Translations under genes and position numbers: made by a program
Source: Abyssibius alkaniclasticus
GTDB taxonomy: Bacteria; Pseudomonadota; Alphaproteobacteria; Rhodobacterales; Rhodobacteraceae
DNA: 64,000 bases
Assembly (NCBI RefSeq): GCF_020447305.1
Contig: NZ_CP095732.1
Location: 3,132,501 to 3,196,500, forward strand
Reading direction: 5' to 3'
Shown: one piece after another, positions 49,237 through 57,393 of the stretch
Position numbering within the stretch: position 1 is the stretch's first letter
Layout of the letters: every line of letters begins with the position of its first letter
The notes under the pieces: generated by a model
The model's input: only the letters and a program-made list of their open reading frames with translations
What the model was told of the DNA's origin: nothing
The model's database searches: none

Positions 49237-49628
49237 GACGACCTCCTCTTCGAGTGAGAGGCCGGGGCGGCACGGCTGCCTGGTGAGGGCAGCACGCGCG
49301 CCCGGGCCGGGATCGCGAGGTCTGGTCAGGGTCACGTTGTCGTTGCCGGGAGCGCCCGGCGCTTCCATCAATGGCTTCACCCCGTCCGCTTGAAGGAAGT
49401 GGGGACGCAAGCCATTGGCAGAATGAGGATAAATCTCTTCTTTCAATATTTCAGTTATTTCATGTGGTATATGTGTGGCGTCGCTCCCCATCCACGCGCG
49501 CGAGGGTCTCTGCGTGAAATATTGAAAGAAGTCCGCCGCGCCGGATTTCCGTTCCAGGACGGAGGCTTGGGCGGGTACTTCCTTCAAATGAAGGATGGGG
49601 GCCGTTGAAGGAAGCATCGTCCCGGCCC
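49237..49628. other. Repeat-rich, locally AT-rich intergenic region (replication-origin or promoter candidate)
   Basis: A perfect 17-bp inverted repeat has arms at 49437-49453 (CTTCTTTCAATATTTCA) and 49515-49531, separated by 61 bp. A 10-mer TTGAAGGAAG occurs near 49390 and again near 49607, with its complement CTTCCTTCAA near 49579. The stretch 49431-49475 is markedly AT-rich in a very G+C-rich element. It separates the primase-helicase gene from the RuvC-like operon. No convincing gene was found in it. Confidence 0.55.
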
Positions 49629-51914
49629 TCACCGCAGCGCCCGGAAGCGCATGGCCTTCCGACCCCCGGTCTCCTGCTCCACCGTGACGATGTCACCGCT
49701 CTCGACCAGCGTGAGCAGGATGTCATCGCGGTCGCGCGCCCGGAGCCATTGCGAGGCGCGGGTCAGCTCGGACTTGGTGACGCCTGCCGACCCGGCCTTG
49801 CGGATGATCTCGCGCACCCGCTTCAGATGCGCCTCTGTCTCGGTGTCGGCGACGTGGCGCTCGACGGCGTCGATGGTGCGCCTGGCGAAATGGCGCACGA
49901 AATCGATCGCCCAGACAGCATCCTCGAGCCGGATGACGGGATGGACCGCATCCCGCCCCACGGCCAGGACGAGCGCGACCTTGGCCGCGTTTTCCGCGAT
50001 CCGGGCGAGGATCGGCGTCTGAAATGTGCCGGCCGCGGCCCTGAGCTCGGCGGTGATCTCGTCGCGGAGCGCGTCGAAGCGAAGCTGCGCCTCGTCGTCC
50101 ATCGGCACGGTCATCGGATCGACCGCGGTCTCTGGTCCGGATGTCCGGCCGGCGAGGTTGCCGCTGGCCTGGCCGCCGCCTTCGGCGAGCCGCTGCAGCC
50201 CCTCGATCAGCGGCCGGGGCGATCTCCGGAGCCCGGCGCTACGGTTCTCGTCCGGATAGTCCTCCTCACTCGGCAGGATGATGAGCCGAGCGAGCGAGCC
50301 GTCCACCACGTTGGCGCCCTGCAGCGCCCCCCAGAAATGCAGTGGCGTCGTCGTGCCGTAGACGCAGAGGCAGGGCTGCACGATGTCGCGCCGCTCGTTC
50401 GAGCCGTCCCGGTTGGCGTATTCCGCGCCGAGGAAGATGCCGCTGGCCGCAGTGTAGAGCTCGGTCATGTTGTCGAGGATCTCGGTGATGTGGCGCGGGC
50501 TGCGCTTGCGGTCGGCCGCTGCCGAGAGGAACATCCCGAACTCGTCGATCTGGAACAGGATCGCGGGCTGACGGTGGAGCGCGGTCAGGAGCCCCGCGCC
50601 GGAGGCGATCTTGTTGCCGCCCAGGTGGTGCGCCAGCCCCGCCGCGAAGAACAGCTCGTTGACGACCTCGCGGGCGTGGTTCTTGCCCGACCCGCTGTCC
50701 GCGATGCCGACGATGTAGAGGTTCGTGCGCAGGTCGGTCGTCGTGCGGTAGCGACGCCCCATCATCGCGCCGAGGGCGCAGAGGCTCGCGCCCACCGCGA
50801 GAAGCGGCTGCGGTCTGCGCGCCGTGTCGATCATGTAGCGCGCGAGATCGCCCACGAGCCCGCCTGGGATCGTCAGCGTGAAGGACGGCACAGGCGCGAG
50901 GATCGGCATCGGGGCTTCGGGCTGGGCGAGCCGCGCCAGGAGGCCCGCCGCGGGATGCGCGTCGGCCGCACAAGCCTTCTGACTGCCGTCGAGCAGCAGG
51001 TCGGGATCGGGACGCCAGCCCTTCTCCATGGCGAGGTGATAGATCGTGCCGGCGCCGATCCGCGCGGGCTTGAAGCTCGTCCATGCCTTCGCCGTCGCGG
51101 CCGGGTCGTTCTTGGCCGCCTGCGCCGACCAGTCGGCGAAGAGCGTCGCGCCCTCCTCGCCCAGCCCGCCCTTCAGCGCCATGCCGATGCGCATCCAGCT
51201 GTCGTAGTCGAGCTCGGCGTTCGGCAACCAGGCGAGCGCGCTCCGGATCGCGGCCAGCGTGCCGGCCTGTGCGTGGGCCGGCAGACACGGTTGCCCGGCC
51301 CCGATTGCGCCCTTCGCACCGAGGCTCTTCGGGCGCAGCTCGGTCGGGATCAGCGCCAGCGCCTCGTCGAGGAACGCTGCCGCCCTGTCGGCGTCGATTT
51401 CGGGCAGGCTCTCGATGTCGAGATCCGCGAGCCCCTCGTCCGGCCAGGCATAGGGCTGGCCGGTGTCGGGATGCTCGGCATAGGCCACGAACTGCTGTCC
51501 GTGGCACAGAACCTCGAGCGGCGCGCGCCGGATCCCGGCAAAGGGCTCTCGCGTGCGATAGACCAGCAGCCGCTTCGGTGCCTTGCCGATCCTGAGCGCG
51601 GGCGTGTCGCCCAGCCGCTCGCGGGCCAGTCGTTCGATGCGCAGCGCAAGCTCGCCATCCTCGGCGACGTCGATGTCGAGCGCGGCGACCGCGCCGCCGA
51701 CGATCCCGACGCCGCAGCTAGGCCAGGTCGACCAGGTCGCGACCTCGAACTCGGTCGTGGCGCGGCTCGCATGCCGGTTCCACTGCGGGTAGTCGTGCCA
51801 GGCCGCGCGGGCGAACTGGCCTGGTTTCTTGGTGCCGGGCGCGATCGGCAGGATCGCGTAGCCGTTGGTCACGAGACGCGCGCCCACGCGCGCCATCCAC
51901 GAGGTGTCCGCCAT
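49629..51914 (-). CDS. Bifunctional primase/polymerase-helicase (replication protein)
   Basis: 761 residues. The N-terminal primase/polymerase (prim-pol) domain has YAILPIAPGTKKP, TWPSCGVGIVGG and the acidic ALDIDVAEDGE. A zinc-free linker follows, with LDYDSWMRIGMALKGGLGEE (primase C-terminal-like). The helicase/DUF3987-like ATPase half has Walker A GIADSGSGKNHA and Walker B FQIDEFGMFL. The C-terminal region may be winged helix. It should prime and unwind phage DNA. The ATG at 51914 shares a base with the DUF6511 stop; longer upstream frames are shadows. Confidence 0.88.
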   Translation of the reverse strand: MADTSWMARVGARLVTNGYAILPIAPGTKKPGQFARAAWHDYPQWNRHASRATTEFEVATWSTWPSCGVGIVGGAVAALDIDVAEDGELALRIERLARERLGDTPALRIGKAPKRLLVYRTREPFAGIRRAPLEVLCHGQQFVAYAEHPDTGQPYAWPDEGLADLDIESLPEIDADRAAAFLDEALALIPTELRPKSLGAKGAIGAGQPCLPAHAQAGTLAAIRSALAWLPNAELDYDSWMRIGMALKGGLGEEGATLFADWSAQAAKNDPAATAKAWTSFKPARIGAGTIYHLAMEKGWRPDPDLLLDGSQKACAADAHPAAGLLARLAQPEAPMPILAPVPSFTLTIPGGLVGDLARYMIDTARRPQPLLAVGASLCALGAMMGRRYRTTTDLRTNLYIVGIADSGSGKNHAREVVNELFFAAGLAHHLGGNKIASGAGLLTALHRQPAILFQIDEFGMFLSAAADRKRSPRHITEILDNMTELYTAASGIFLGAEYANRDGSNERRDIVQPCLCVYGTTTPLHFWGALQGANVVDGSLARLIILPSEEDYPDENRSAGLRRSPRPLIEGLQRLAEGGGQASGNLAGRTSGPETAVDPMTVPMDDEAQLRFDALRDEITAELRAAAGTFQTPILARIAENAAKVALVLAVGRDAVHPVIRLEDAVWAIDFVRHFARRTIDAVERHVADTETEAHLKRVREIIRKAGSAGVTKSELTRASQWLRARDRDDILLTLVESGDIVTVEQETGGRKAMRFRALR

Positions 51915-52300
51915 CAGAAGGGCACCTCCGGGATCATGCCGTCGAGCCGCGCGCGGTCCTTCGCCGCCAGATCGCGCAGGTGGTCGCAGTAGCCGGTGAC
52001 AATTACCTCGACGAAGGTGTCCCACTCCTCCTCGGTGAGCAGGGCGAGATCGGTCCGGCCAAGGCTGTCGAGATAGGCGCCGCCGGCCTTGCCGCCCTCG
52101 ACCATGGCCGCGGTTTCATTGGGGGTCGGATCGATCATGCCCGACCTCCGGTGGCAGATGTCCTGGCAAACCCGGCTGCAGAGGTCTCGGCGGCTCGTGT
52201 CGCGCCGCGGGTCGGAGACGCGGAAGCGCGCGTCGAACCAGCCCCAGCCACGGGGCTCTCGATGGCAGACGGCGCAGAGCCCGGCACGGCTGTAAGGCAT
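51914..52300 (-). CDS. DUF6511-like zinc-binding phage protein
   Basis: 128 residues. A four-cysteine head, LCAVCHREPRGWGWFDARF with LCSRVCQDICHR, suggests zinc binding. The helical tail has MVEGGKAGGAYLDSLGRTDL and EEEWDTFVEVIVTGYCDHLR. This organisation matches proteins I know as DUF6511 next to phage helicases. The ATG at 52300 lies 166 bp inside the helicase frame, a long overlap. A shorter start at 52138 would overlap the helicase stop as ATGA but would lose the cysteines. Confidence 0.75.
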   Translation of the reverse strand: MPYSRAGLCAVCHREPRGWGWFDARFRVSDPRRDTSRRDLCSRVCQDICHRRSGMIDPTPNETAAMVEGGKAGGAYLDSLGRTDLALLTEEEWDTFVEVIVTGYCDHLRDLAAKDRARLDGMIPEVPF

Positions 52301-53874
52301 GGGGCGAACCTGCAGGCGGTGATTTCGGTGAAGCGGCCCGCAGGGCGGACGGCGATATCGGTGGGACGGCGCAGCCGGTCCGCCAGCAGGAGCGCCTCGT
52401 CGACGGACTCGGGCACGTCCATCTCTGGCGCCCGTTCGCGCCACCAGCTCGCGGCCTTCCGGCGCGGATAGCCCTCGTGCTCTAAGCAGACCCATTCCGT
52501 GTGGAAGGCGAGCCCGCAGCGGTAGGTGACCTTCAACGAGACACGCCCGCCGCGCTTCTCGCGGCGGCTGTAGGTGACGTCGGTGACGCCGACCCATTGC
52601 GGCTTGCCGGTAGACAACACCTCCAGCGTCGAGGCGGTCGGCTCCAGCTTCACCTCGCGGCCGGGGAACTCGAAACCGCAGTCGGGGCATTCGAGCGCCG
52701 CGATGGCCACGATGGTCCCGCATTTCGGGCAGATCTTGGTGGGCGGCGGCCCGTCCCCCGGACCGCCCGGCCGTTTCGGCCGCACGAGATCGATGGGGCC
52801 GTGCCGGCGGACATTGCCCGCGAAATCGAGAACGAGGCAGTTCTCCTTGCCCTCGGCGAGCCGCGTGCCCCGACCGGCCATCTGGACATAGAGCCCGGCC
52901 GACTTGGTGGGCCGCAGCATGGCGATCAGGTCGACGGCCGGCGCGTTGAAGCCCGTCGTCAGCACCCCCATGGAGGCCAGCGCCCTGATCTCGCCGCGCT
53001 TGAAGGCGGCGATGATCGCGTCACGCTCGTCCTTCGGCGTCTTGCCGAAGATCGTCGCGCAGCTGACGCCGCGGCGGCGGAACTCCTCGGCGACATGGGT
53101 GGCGTGGCGGACGCCCGAGCAGAACGCGAGCCAGGACCGGCGCGTCTCGCCATGGGCGATCACCTCGGCCACGGCCGCGCGTGTGATGGCGTCCTGATCG
53201 ACCGCGTCCTCGAGGTCGCGCGCGATGAACTCGCCGCCCCGCGATCCCACGCCCGTCACGTCGAGGCGGGTCTTCGTCTGTTTCGAGATGAGCGGGGAGA
53301 GATAGCCCTGATCGATCAGGTCGCGGACCGACACCTCGTAGGCGATGTCGGTGAAGAGCGCATTCTCGCCCTCGTGCAGCATGCCGCTGTCGAGCCGGAA
53401 CGGCGTCGCGGTCAGACCGATCACCTTGAGCGCGGGGTTGATCGCCTGCAGATCGTTGAGGAAGCGGCGATACATGGTGTTCGACCGACCGGGGATCAGA
53501 TGGGCCTCGTCGATCAGCACCAGATCGGCATGGCCGATGCGCGTCGCCTTGTCGTGGATGGACTGGATGCCGGCGAAGAGGATCCGGGCCCGCGCGTCGC
53601 GGCGGCCGAGCCCGGCCGAGTAGATGCCCGCAGGCGCCTCGCGCCAGAGCCCCAGCATCTCGGCATGGTTCTGCGCGATCAGTTCGCGGACATGGGTGAC
53701 GACCAGCACGCGCTGGTCGGGCCAGGCCTTGAGAACGCCGTCGATGAAGGCGGCCATGACGAGGCTCTTGCCGCCGGCCGTGGGGATCACGACGAGCGGG
53801 TTGCCGCTCTCCTTCTCGAAATAGCCGTAGATCGAGGCGATCGCGGCCTGCTGGTAGGGGCGCAGGGTCAGCAT
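52135..53874 (-). CDS. SF2 DEAD/DEAH-box helicase (type III restriction/UvrB-like core)
   Basis: 579 residues. It opens MLTLRPYQQAAIASIYGYFE (Q-like motif), with Walker A IPTAGGKS, motif II DEAH, motif III TATPFR, and motif VI MAGRGTRLAEGKEN. A zinc ribbon, CPKCGTIVAIAALECPDCGF, follows. The last 50 or so residues are Ala/Ser/Thr-rich and coincide with the DUF6511 gene in another frame, so the true family end is probably near RPAGRFTEITACRF and the tail may be an extension. It unwinds DNA for phage replication or recombination. The ATG at 53874 is chosen for its direct RPYQ start. Confidence 0.9.
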   Translation of the reverse strand: MLTLRPYQQAAIASIYGYFEKESGNPLVVIPTAGGKSLVMAAFIDGVLKAWPDQRVLVVTHVRELIAQNHAEMLGLWREAPAGIYSAGLGRRDARARILFAGIQSIHDKATRIGHADLVLIDEAHLIPGRSNTMYRRFLNDLQAINPALKVIGLTATPFRLDSGMLHEGENALFTDIAYEVSVRDLIDQGYLSPLISKQTKTRLDVTGVGSRGGEFIARDLEDAVDQDAITRAAVAEVIAHGETRRSWLAFCSGVRHATHVAEEFRRRGVSCATIFGKTPKDERDAIIAAFKRGEIRALASMGVLTTGFNAPAVDLIAMLRPTKSAGLYVQMAGRGTRLAEGKENCLVLDFAGNVRRHGPIDLVRPKRPGGPGDGPPPTKICPKCGTIVAIAALECPDCGFEFPGREVKLEPTASTLEVLSTGKPQWVGVTDVTYSRREKRGGRVSLKVTYRCGLAFHTEWVCLEHEGYPRRKAASWWRERAPEMDVPESVDEALLLADRLRRPTDIAVRPAGRFTEITACRFAPCLTAVPGSAPSAIESPVAGAGSTRASASPTRGATRAAETSAAGFARTSATGGRA

Positions 53875-54812
53875 GCGGCGGCCTCCTTTTTGCGGGCGTC
53901 GTTGGTCCAGGCCGAGCCGTCGCGCATGCGGTAGGAGACGAAGTCCTCGCCTGCGTCGCTCACCTCGCCGGGGACGAGATCGGGGATGAACAGGTGCCGG
54001 GGGCACGCGCGGCGCTGATCGGCAGGGTCGAGCAGCCGGTCGTGGCGCGCGCAGTGCCAGCCGCCTTCGATGGGCGTCGAATGCAGGCAGGAGCGACAGG
54101 TGACGGCCGCGGCGTCCTCGCCGTGGCAGAGCCCGTGGTGGTCGCAGAACCGGCACTCGAACCAGGCGGGATCAGCGCTGATCCGCTCGGGCGGGTGCTG
54201 GGCGAAGATGATCCGCCCCGCCTTCTCGAGCAGGCGCGTGGCCCTAGCGGGGTCGGCCGGGACGCGCTCGATGTGCAGCGCGTCCGTGTCCTTGCAGACC
54301 GCGACGTAGAGCGCTCGCGTGATGCCGGTCAGGTGCATGTAGATTTGCATCTGCGCGGCGTGCTGGGGCTTGGCGAGCACGACACCCTTGGCGACGAGCT
54401 CGGCGAAGCTCTTCGCGGAATGCGTCTTGAACTCGACGACGTGCCAGGTCTTCGGCGCCTCGAGCAGGCCGAGGGCGACGGCGTCGAGCGAGCCGCCGAA
54501 ATGCCCGCCATGCGCCTCGACGCGGAACTGCCGCCCGGTCTCGGGATCGACCTCCAGCACCGTCGCGCCGGTGGCGCGCAGGTCGCGGACGAGCCGGGCC
54601 TCTTCCAGCTGGCCGGTCTCGAACAGCCGCAGGATGCGGCCCGTGTGCCGCGCGGGCGTCGCCCAGCGGAAGTCATACCAGAGCGCGCGGGCGCAGGACT
54701 TGCCGATCAGCGAGGCGCCGAGGTGGTCGCGAAAGCCGTCGCCCTGCCGCGCCTCGAAGGAGGCGTAGATCGCGGAGAGGGTCGGCGTCGGGGGGGTGGG
54801 GAGCTCGGCCAT
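53868..54812 (-). CDS. PD-(D/E)XK nuclease (RecB/Cas4-like exonuclease)
   Basis: 314 residues. The N-terminal helix region is GASLIGKSCARALWYDFRWA. The active-site stretch includes FGGSLDAVALG and HVVEFKTHSAKSF (D and ExK motif), followed by KPQHAAQMQIYMHLTG. The C-terminal cysteine cluster FECRFCDHHGLC, CRSCLH, WHCARH could hold zinc or an iron-sulfur cluster as in Cas4/AddB-type nucleases. It probably processes DNA ends for recombination. The second ATG (54812) has correct spacing from GGAGGAGG; the first (54818) is too close. Confidence 0.87.
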   Translation of the reverse strand: MAELPTPPTPTLSAIYASFEARQGDGFRDHLGASLIGKSCARALWYDFRWATPARHTGRILRLFETGQLEEARLVRDLRATGATVLEVDPETGRQFRVEAHGGHFGGSLDAVALGLLEAPKTWHVVEFKTHSAKSFAELVAKGVVLAKPQHAAQMQIYMHLTGITRALYVAVCKDTDALHIERVPADPARATRLLEKAGRIIFAQHPPERISADPAWFECRFCDHHGLCHGEDAAAVTCRSCLHSTPIEGGWHCARHDRLLDPADQRRACPRHLFIPDLVPGEVSDAGEDFVSYRMRDGSAWTNDARKKEAAAC

Positions 54813-55177
54813 CAGCATGCCTCCTCCCGCTCGAGCCGCGCCCGCGCCTCAGCCAGCACCGCGGTCCAGGCGGCGCTGTCATGGCGTTCGCGCAGGACGG
54901 CGATGATCGTGTCCTTCAGGCGCTCGCGCCGGCGGCGGCCGCCCTGACGGGCGACGATCTCGGCGCGCTCGCGATTGAGGTGACGCAGCGCCGTGCGCGC
55001 ACGGTGAAACCAGTCGGGGTCGATCGGCTTCGCCGTCCGCTGCCGCGTGAGATCCGCGGTCGCGATCTGCGTGCGGATCTTCGCGATGGCGTCCTCGATC
55101 TCGATCAGGCGCCGGGTGTCGTCAGGCAAGCCAGGGGCGTTCGCGGCCGCGCAGGCCGCGTCGGTGGTGTTGGTCAT
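54812..55177 (-). CDS. Hypothetical helical phage protein
   Basis: 121 residues, strongly charged and helical: RRLIEIEDAIAKIRTQIATA, HRARTALRHLNRERAEIVAR and RRRRERLKDTIIAVLRERHD. No family recognised. It sits between the nuclease and DUF669 genes in the recombination block, with its stop sharing a base with the nuclease ATG. The gap to DUF669 is 66 bp. A structural or DNA-binding accessory role is possible. Confidence 0.65.
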   Translation of the reverse strand: MTNTTDAACAAANAPGLPDDTRRLIEIEDAIAKIRTQIATADLTRQRTAKPIDPDWFHRARTALRHLNRERAEIVARQGGRRRRERLKDTIIAVLRERHDSAAWTAVLAEARARLEREEAC

Positions 55178-55243
55178 GGTCGGTCTCTCGGGTCTGGCGA
55201 TGTCCGGGCCTCCGCAGGTCTCAGCCCGCGGCGGCCGAGGGCC

Positions 55244-55750
55244 TCAGCTCTTGCGGTTCCAGGGCGCGGTGGCCGGGCGGGCGGGCGCCGACTGCGCGGG
55301 CGCGCTGGTCGGCTGCGTGGCGGCGGACTTCGGCGGGGTCGCCTGCGCCGGGGCCTCCGGCACCATGTAGCGGATCGTGTTACGCTCGCCGTAGCCGTCC
55401 TTCGGGGGCTTCACCCCGACCTGGATCGTCATCGGGATCAGGTGCAGCTCCTCGCTGTCGTTCACCTGCAGCTTGCCCGTGGCGTGGCAGATCGCCGACA
55501 ACGTGCGCTGTGCGATCTCGACCGTGGTCGGATTGGCGTTCACGAGGTTCAGCTGGTCGAAGACCTTGCGGCCCTGCTGCGGCCCCTCGAGGATGTCGAG
55601 CATCAGCCAGAGATACTTCCCCATCCCGTTCTTCGTGACGCGCATCTCGCTCTCGACGATCTGGGCGCGATACTTGCCCGCGGGCAGGATCTCGTAGGCG
55701 GTGGTGGGCTCGATGCCGGCGGCGTCAAAGGCGGTGTCGAAACGTGCCAT
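55244..55750 (-). CDS. DUF669 protein (single-strand DNA-binding-like)
   Basis: 168 residues. AYEILPAGKYRAQIVESEMR, GMGKYLWLMLDILEGPQQGR and QLNLVNANPTTVEIAQRTLS form the DUF669 core, followed by a Pro/Ala/Ser/Thr-rich tail ending PWNRKS. DUF669 proteins accompany phage Sak4/RecA-like ATPases and helicases and are thought to bind single-stranded DNA. The Sak4-like gene is immediately upstream, 22 bp away. Confidence 0.85.
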   Translation of the reverse strand: MARFDTAFDAAGIEPTTAYEILPAGKYRAQIVESEMRVTKNGMGKYLWLMLDILEGPQQGRKVFDQLNLVNANPTTVEIAQRTLSAICHATGKLQVNDSEELHLIPMTIQVGVKPPKDGYGERNTIRYMVPEAPAQATPPKSAATQPTSAPAQSAPARPATAPWNRKS

Positions 55751-55772
55751 CGTGCTGTCCTTTCAGTCGTAA

Positions 55773-56519
55773 TCAGGCGGATTGGGGCATGGCGGCCAGG
55801 AACTCCGACCACTCGAGAGGGAGCGTTTCCGGCAGGCCGTAGCGGTTCTTTGCGAGGAAGGCGGGGCGCTCTTCGGTGTGCATGACGCGCGCACCGGACC
55901 CGAGCGCCCGGGTCACCTTCTTGTTGAAGCCCACGTCGGACTTGCTGACCGAGATCCGGTAGTTGGCGAAGAGCACCACGTCCGAGTGCTCCTGCAGCAG
56001 CGCGGAGGCGCGGGCCTGCAGCTTGATCACGTACCGGTCGTAGGGTTCGTGCTCGGGGCTGTCGAAGCGCTTGATGCCGGTGTGGGCGATCTGGATGACC
56101 GCCATGCCCTTCCGGTCGCGGAGCCCGTTCAGCTTGTCGATGTATTCGCGCCAGATGTTCAGCGCCTCGGCGTAGCCCTTGCCGAAGCCAGGGCTTTCGA
56201 TCGACTGCCAGCCGTTGCGACGGCAGGCCTCGGCCCAGATCAGCGGCTCCAGCCAGTCCACGCTGTCGACCACCACCGTCGAATAGGGGTGGTCCTCGTC
56301 GAGCAAGGCGTCGAGCGCTTCGGCGACCTCGGCGTAGCTCGTCGCCAGCGGGAAATGCGGCACCTGCAGCTTGCCGAGACCGTCCTCGGTGAGGATGAAC
56401 ACGGGCGCGTCGGCAGACGCGGCGAACGTGGATTTGCCGATGCCGGCGACGCCATGGATCAGCACGCGCGGCGGGCGCAGCACCGTCGAGGTGCGCAGGG
56501 ATGCGAGCGAGATGGCCAT
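55773..56519 (-). CDS. Sak4-like RecA-fold ATPase (phage recombinase)
   Basis: 248 residues. Walker A is HGVAGIGKSTFA (about 22-33). Walker B is STVVVDSVDWLEPLIW, and GMAVIQIAHTGIKRF is the later sensor strand. The domain belongs to the AAA_24/Sak4 group found with DUF669 proteins in phage recombination cassettes. It likely assists single-strand annealing or strand exchange during phage replication. The start abuts the stop of the 161-residue gene. Confidence 0.86.
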   Translation of the reverse strand: MAISLASLRTSTVLRPPRVLIHGVAGIGKSTFAASADAPVFILTEDGLGKLQVPHFPLATSYAEVAEALDALLDEDHPYSTVVVDSVDWLEPLIWAEACRRNGWQSIESPGFGKGYAEALNIWREYIDKLNGLRDRKGMAVIQIAHTGIKRFDSPEHEPYDRYVIKLQARASALLQEHSDVVLFANYRISVSKSDVGFNKKVTRALGSGARVMHTEERPAFLAKNRYGLPETLPLEWSEFLAAMPQSA

Positions 56520-57004
56520 TAGCGCACCTCCTCGCCGAGCAGCAGCCGGAACTTCGGCTTGGCCGTCCGGACCGTGCGGGCGGGCTCAAACTCCTGGCGG
56601 ATGTCCTTGGGCCAGGCGGTGTACTTCCGCTCGGAGACGCTGAGTGCGATGTCCACGTACTCGGTGGGATCGGCGCCATCCGCCCGGATTCGCTCGACCA
56701 GACCGGCGAGCATCGCCTGGTCCCAATCGACGCGCTTCGGCAGCTCCGCGACCACGGTGACCTGGCCGTCCTGCAACCGGACAGTGCCGGTGTCCTTGCC
56801 TTCCGCGCGGCGCGCCTCCTGCGCCTGGTCGCCATACTTGAGCGCGATAGCGCCATCGAGCCAGTCGCTGAGGTTCTTGGCAGCGCGCAGCCGCTCGTCA
56901 GCGTCCTGCTTCAGGAGCGCCAGCTGGTCGCCCGGCAGCGCGGCGATCTCGCCGACCGGCAGGGTGGGAAGGTTGTCGAGGGTGATGCGGTTGGGGATCG
57001 TCAT
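56519..57004 (-). CDS. Phage protein of unknown function in the recombination cassette
   Basis: 161 residues. The N-terminal ITLDNLPTLPVGEIAALPGD is followed by a helical ALLKQDADERLRAAKNLSDW and a basic C-terminus (FEPARTVRTAKPKFRLLLGE). No family is certain. It is read with the Sak4-like gene (1-bp overlap), so it may support the same single-strand annealing function. Confidence 0.7.
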   Translation of the reverse strand: MTIPNRITLDNLPTLPVGEIAALPGDQLALLKQDADERLRAAKNLSDWLDGAIALKYGDQAQEARRAEGKDTGTVRLQDGQVTVVAELPKRVDWDQAMLAGLVERIRADGADPTEYVDIALSVSERKYTAWPKDIRQEFEPARTVRTAKPKFRLLLGEEVR

Positions 57005-57014
57005 GGCCGCCCCC

Positions 57015-57224
57015 TCACGCCAGCTTCACGGCGGGCTTGTCGGCCGTGCTCGAGCAGTGCCGGTTGGCCTCGTAGGCCTCGACATCCTCGAGCCGGTACA
57101 CGACCCGGCCGCCGATCTTGATGAAGGCGGGGCCCTCACCGGTCCAACGCCAGCGCTCCAAAGTACGCGGGCTGATTTTCCATCGAGCCGCCAGCTCGAC
57201 CTGGTTGAGATGCGTGACTGACAT
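57015..57224 (-). CDS. Helix-turn-helix (MerR/excisionase-like) protein
   Basis: 69 residues. LNQVELAARWKISPRTLERW then PAFIKIGGRVVYRLEDVEAY is the classic small winged-helix excisionase/AlpA pattern. Such proteins act as regulators or recombination directionality factors. The ATG at 57224 has an AAGGAG site. It is the first gene of the replication and recombination operon; no integrase gene is beside it. Confidence 0.83.
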   Translation of the reverse strand: MSVTHLNQVELAARWKISPRTLERWRWTGEGPAFIKIGGRVVYRLEDVEAYEANRHCSSTADKPAVKLA

Positions 57225-57345
57225 CGTCGTCTCCTTCGCGATTGGCCGAATGCCTGCGAACGAGACTGGGGTGTGCGAGGGGAGGAGATCGGGAGGGCGG
57301 AGGGAGGGGAGACGGGAGGAATGCAAATCGGGGGCCCCGAAAACG

Positions 57346-57370
57346 AAAAAGGCCGCCCCGAAGGACGGCC
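57346..57370 (-). terminator. Intrinsic terminator on the minus strand
   Basis: On the minus strand, GGCCGTCC and GGGGCGGCC form a stem with a short TTC loop and run into TTTTT. It lies just after the 324-residue gene and before the helix-turn-helix gene, so it separates the regulatory-side operon from the replication operon. Confidence 0.85.
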
Positions 57371-57393
57371 TGATCGTCGTGGGTTTGGTGGCG

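Noticed and set aside
49390-49608. 72-codon plus-strand frame in the repeat-rich gap
   Set aside because: Its content is made by the inverted repeats and the AT-rich patch, it is on the wrong strand for the operon, and it lacks a ribosome site.
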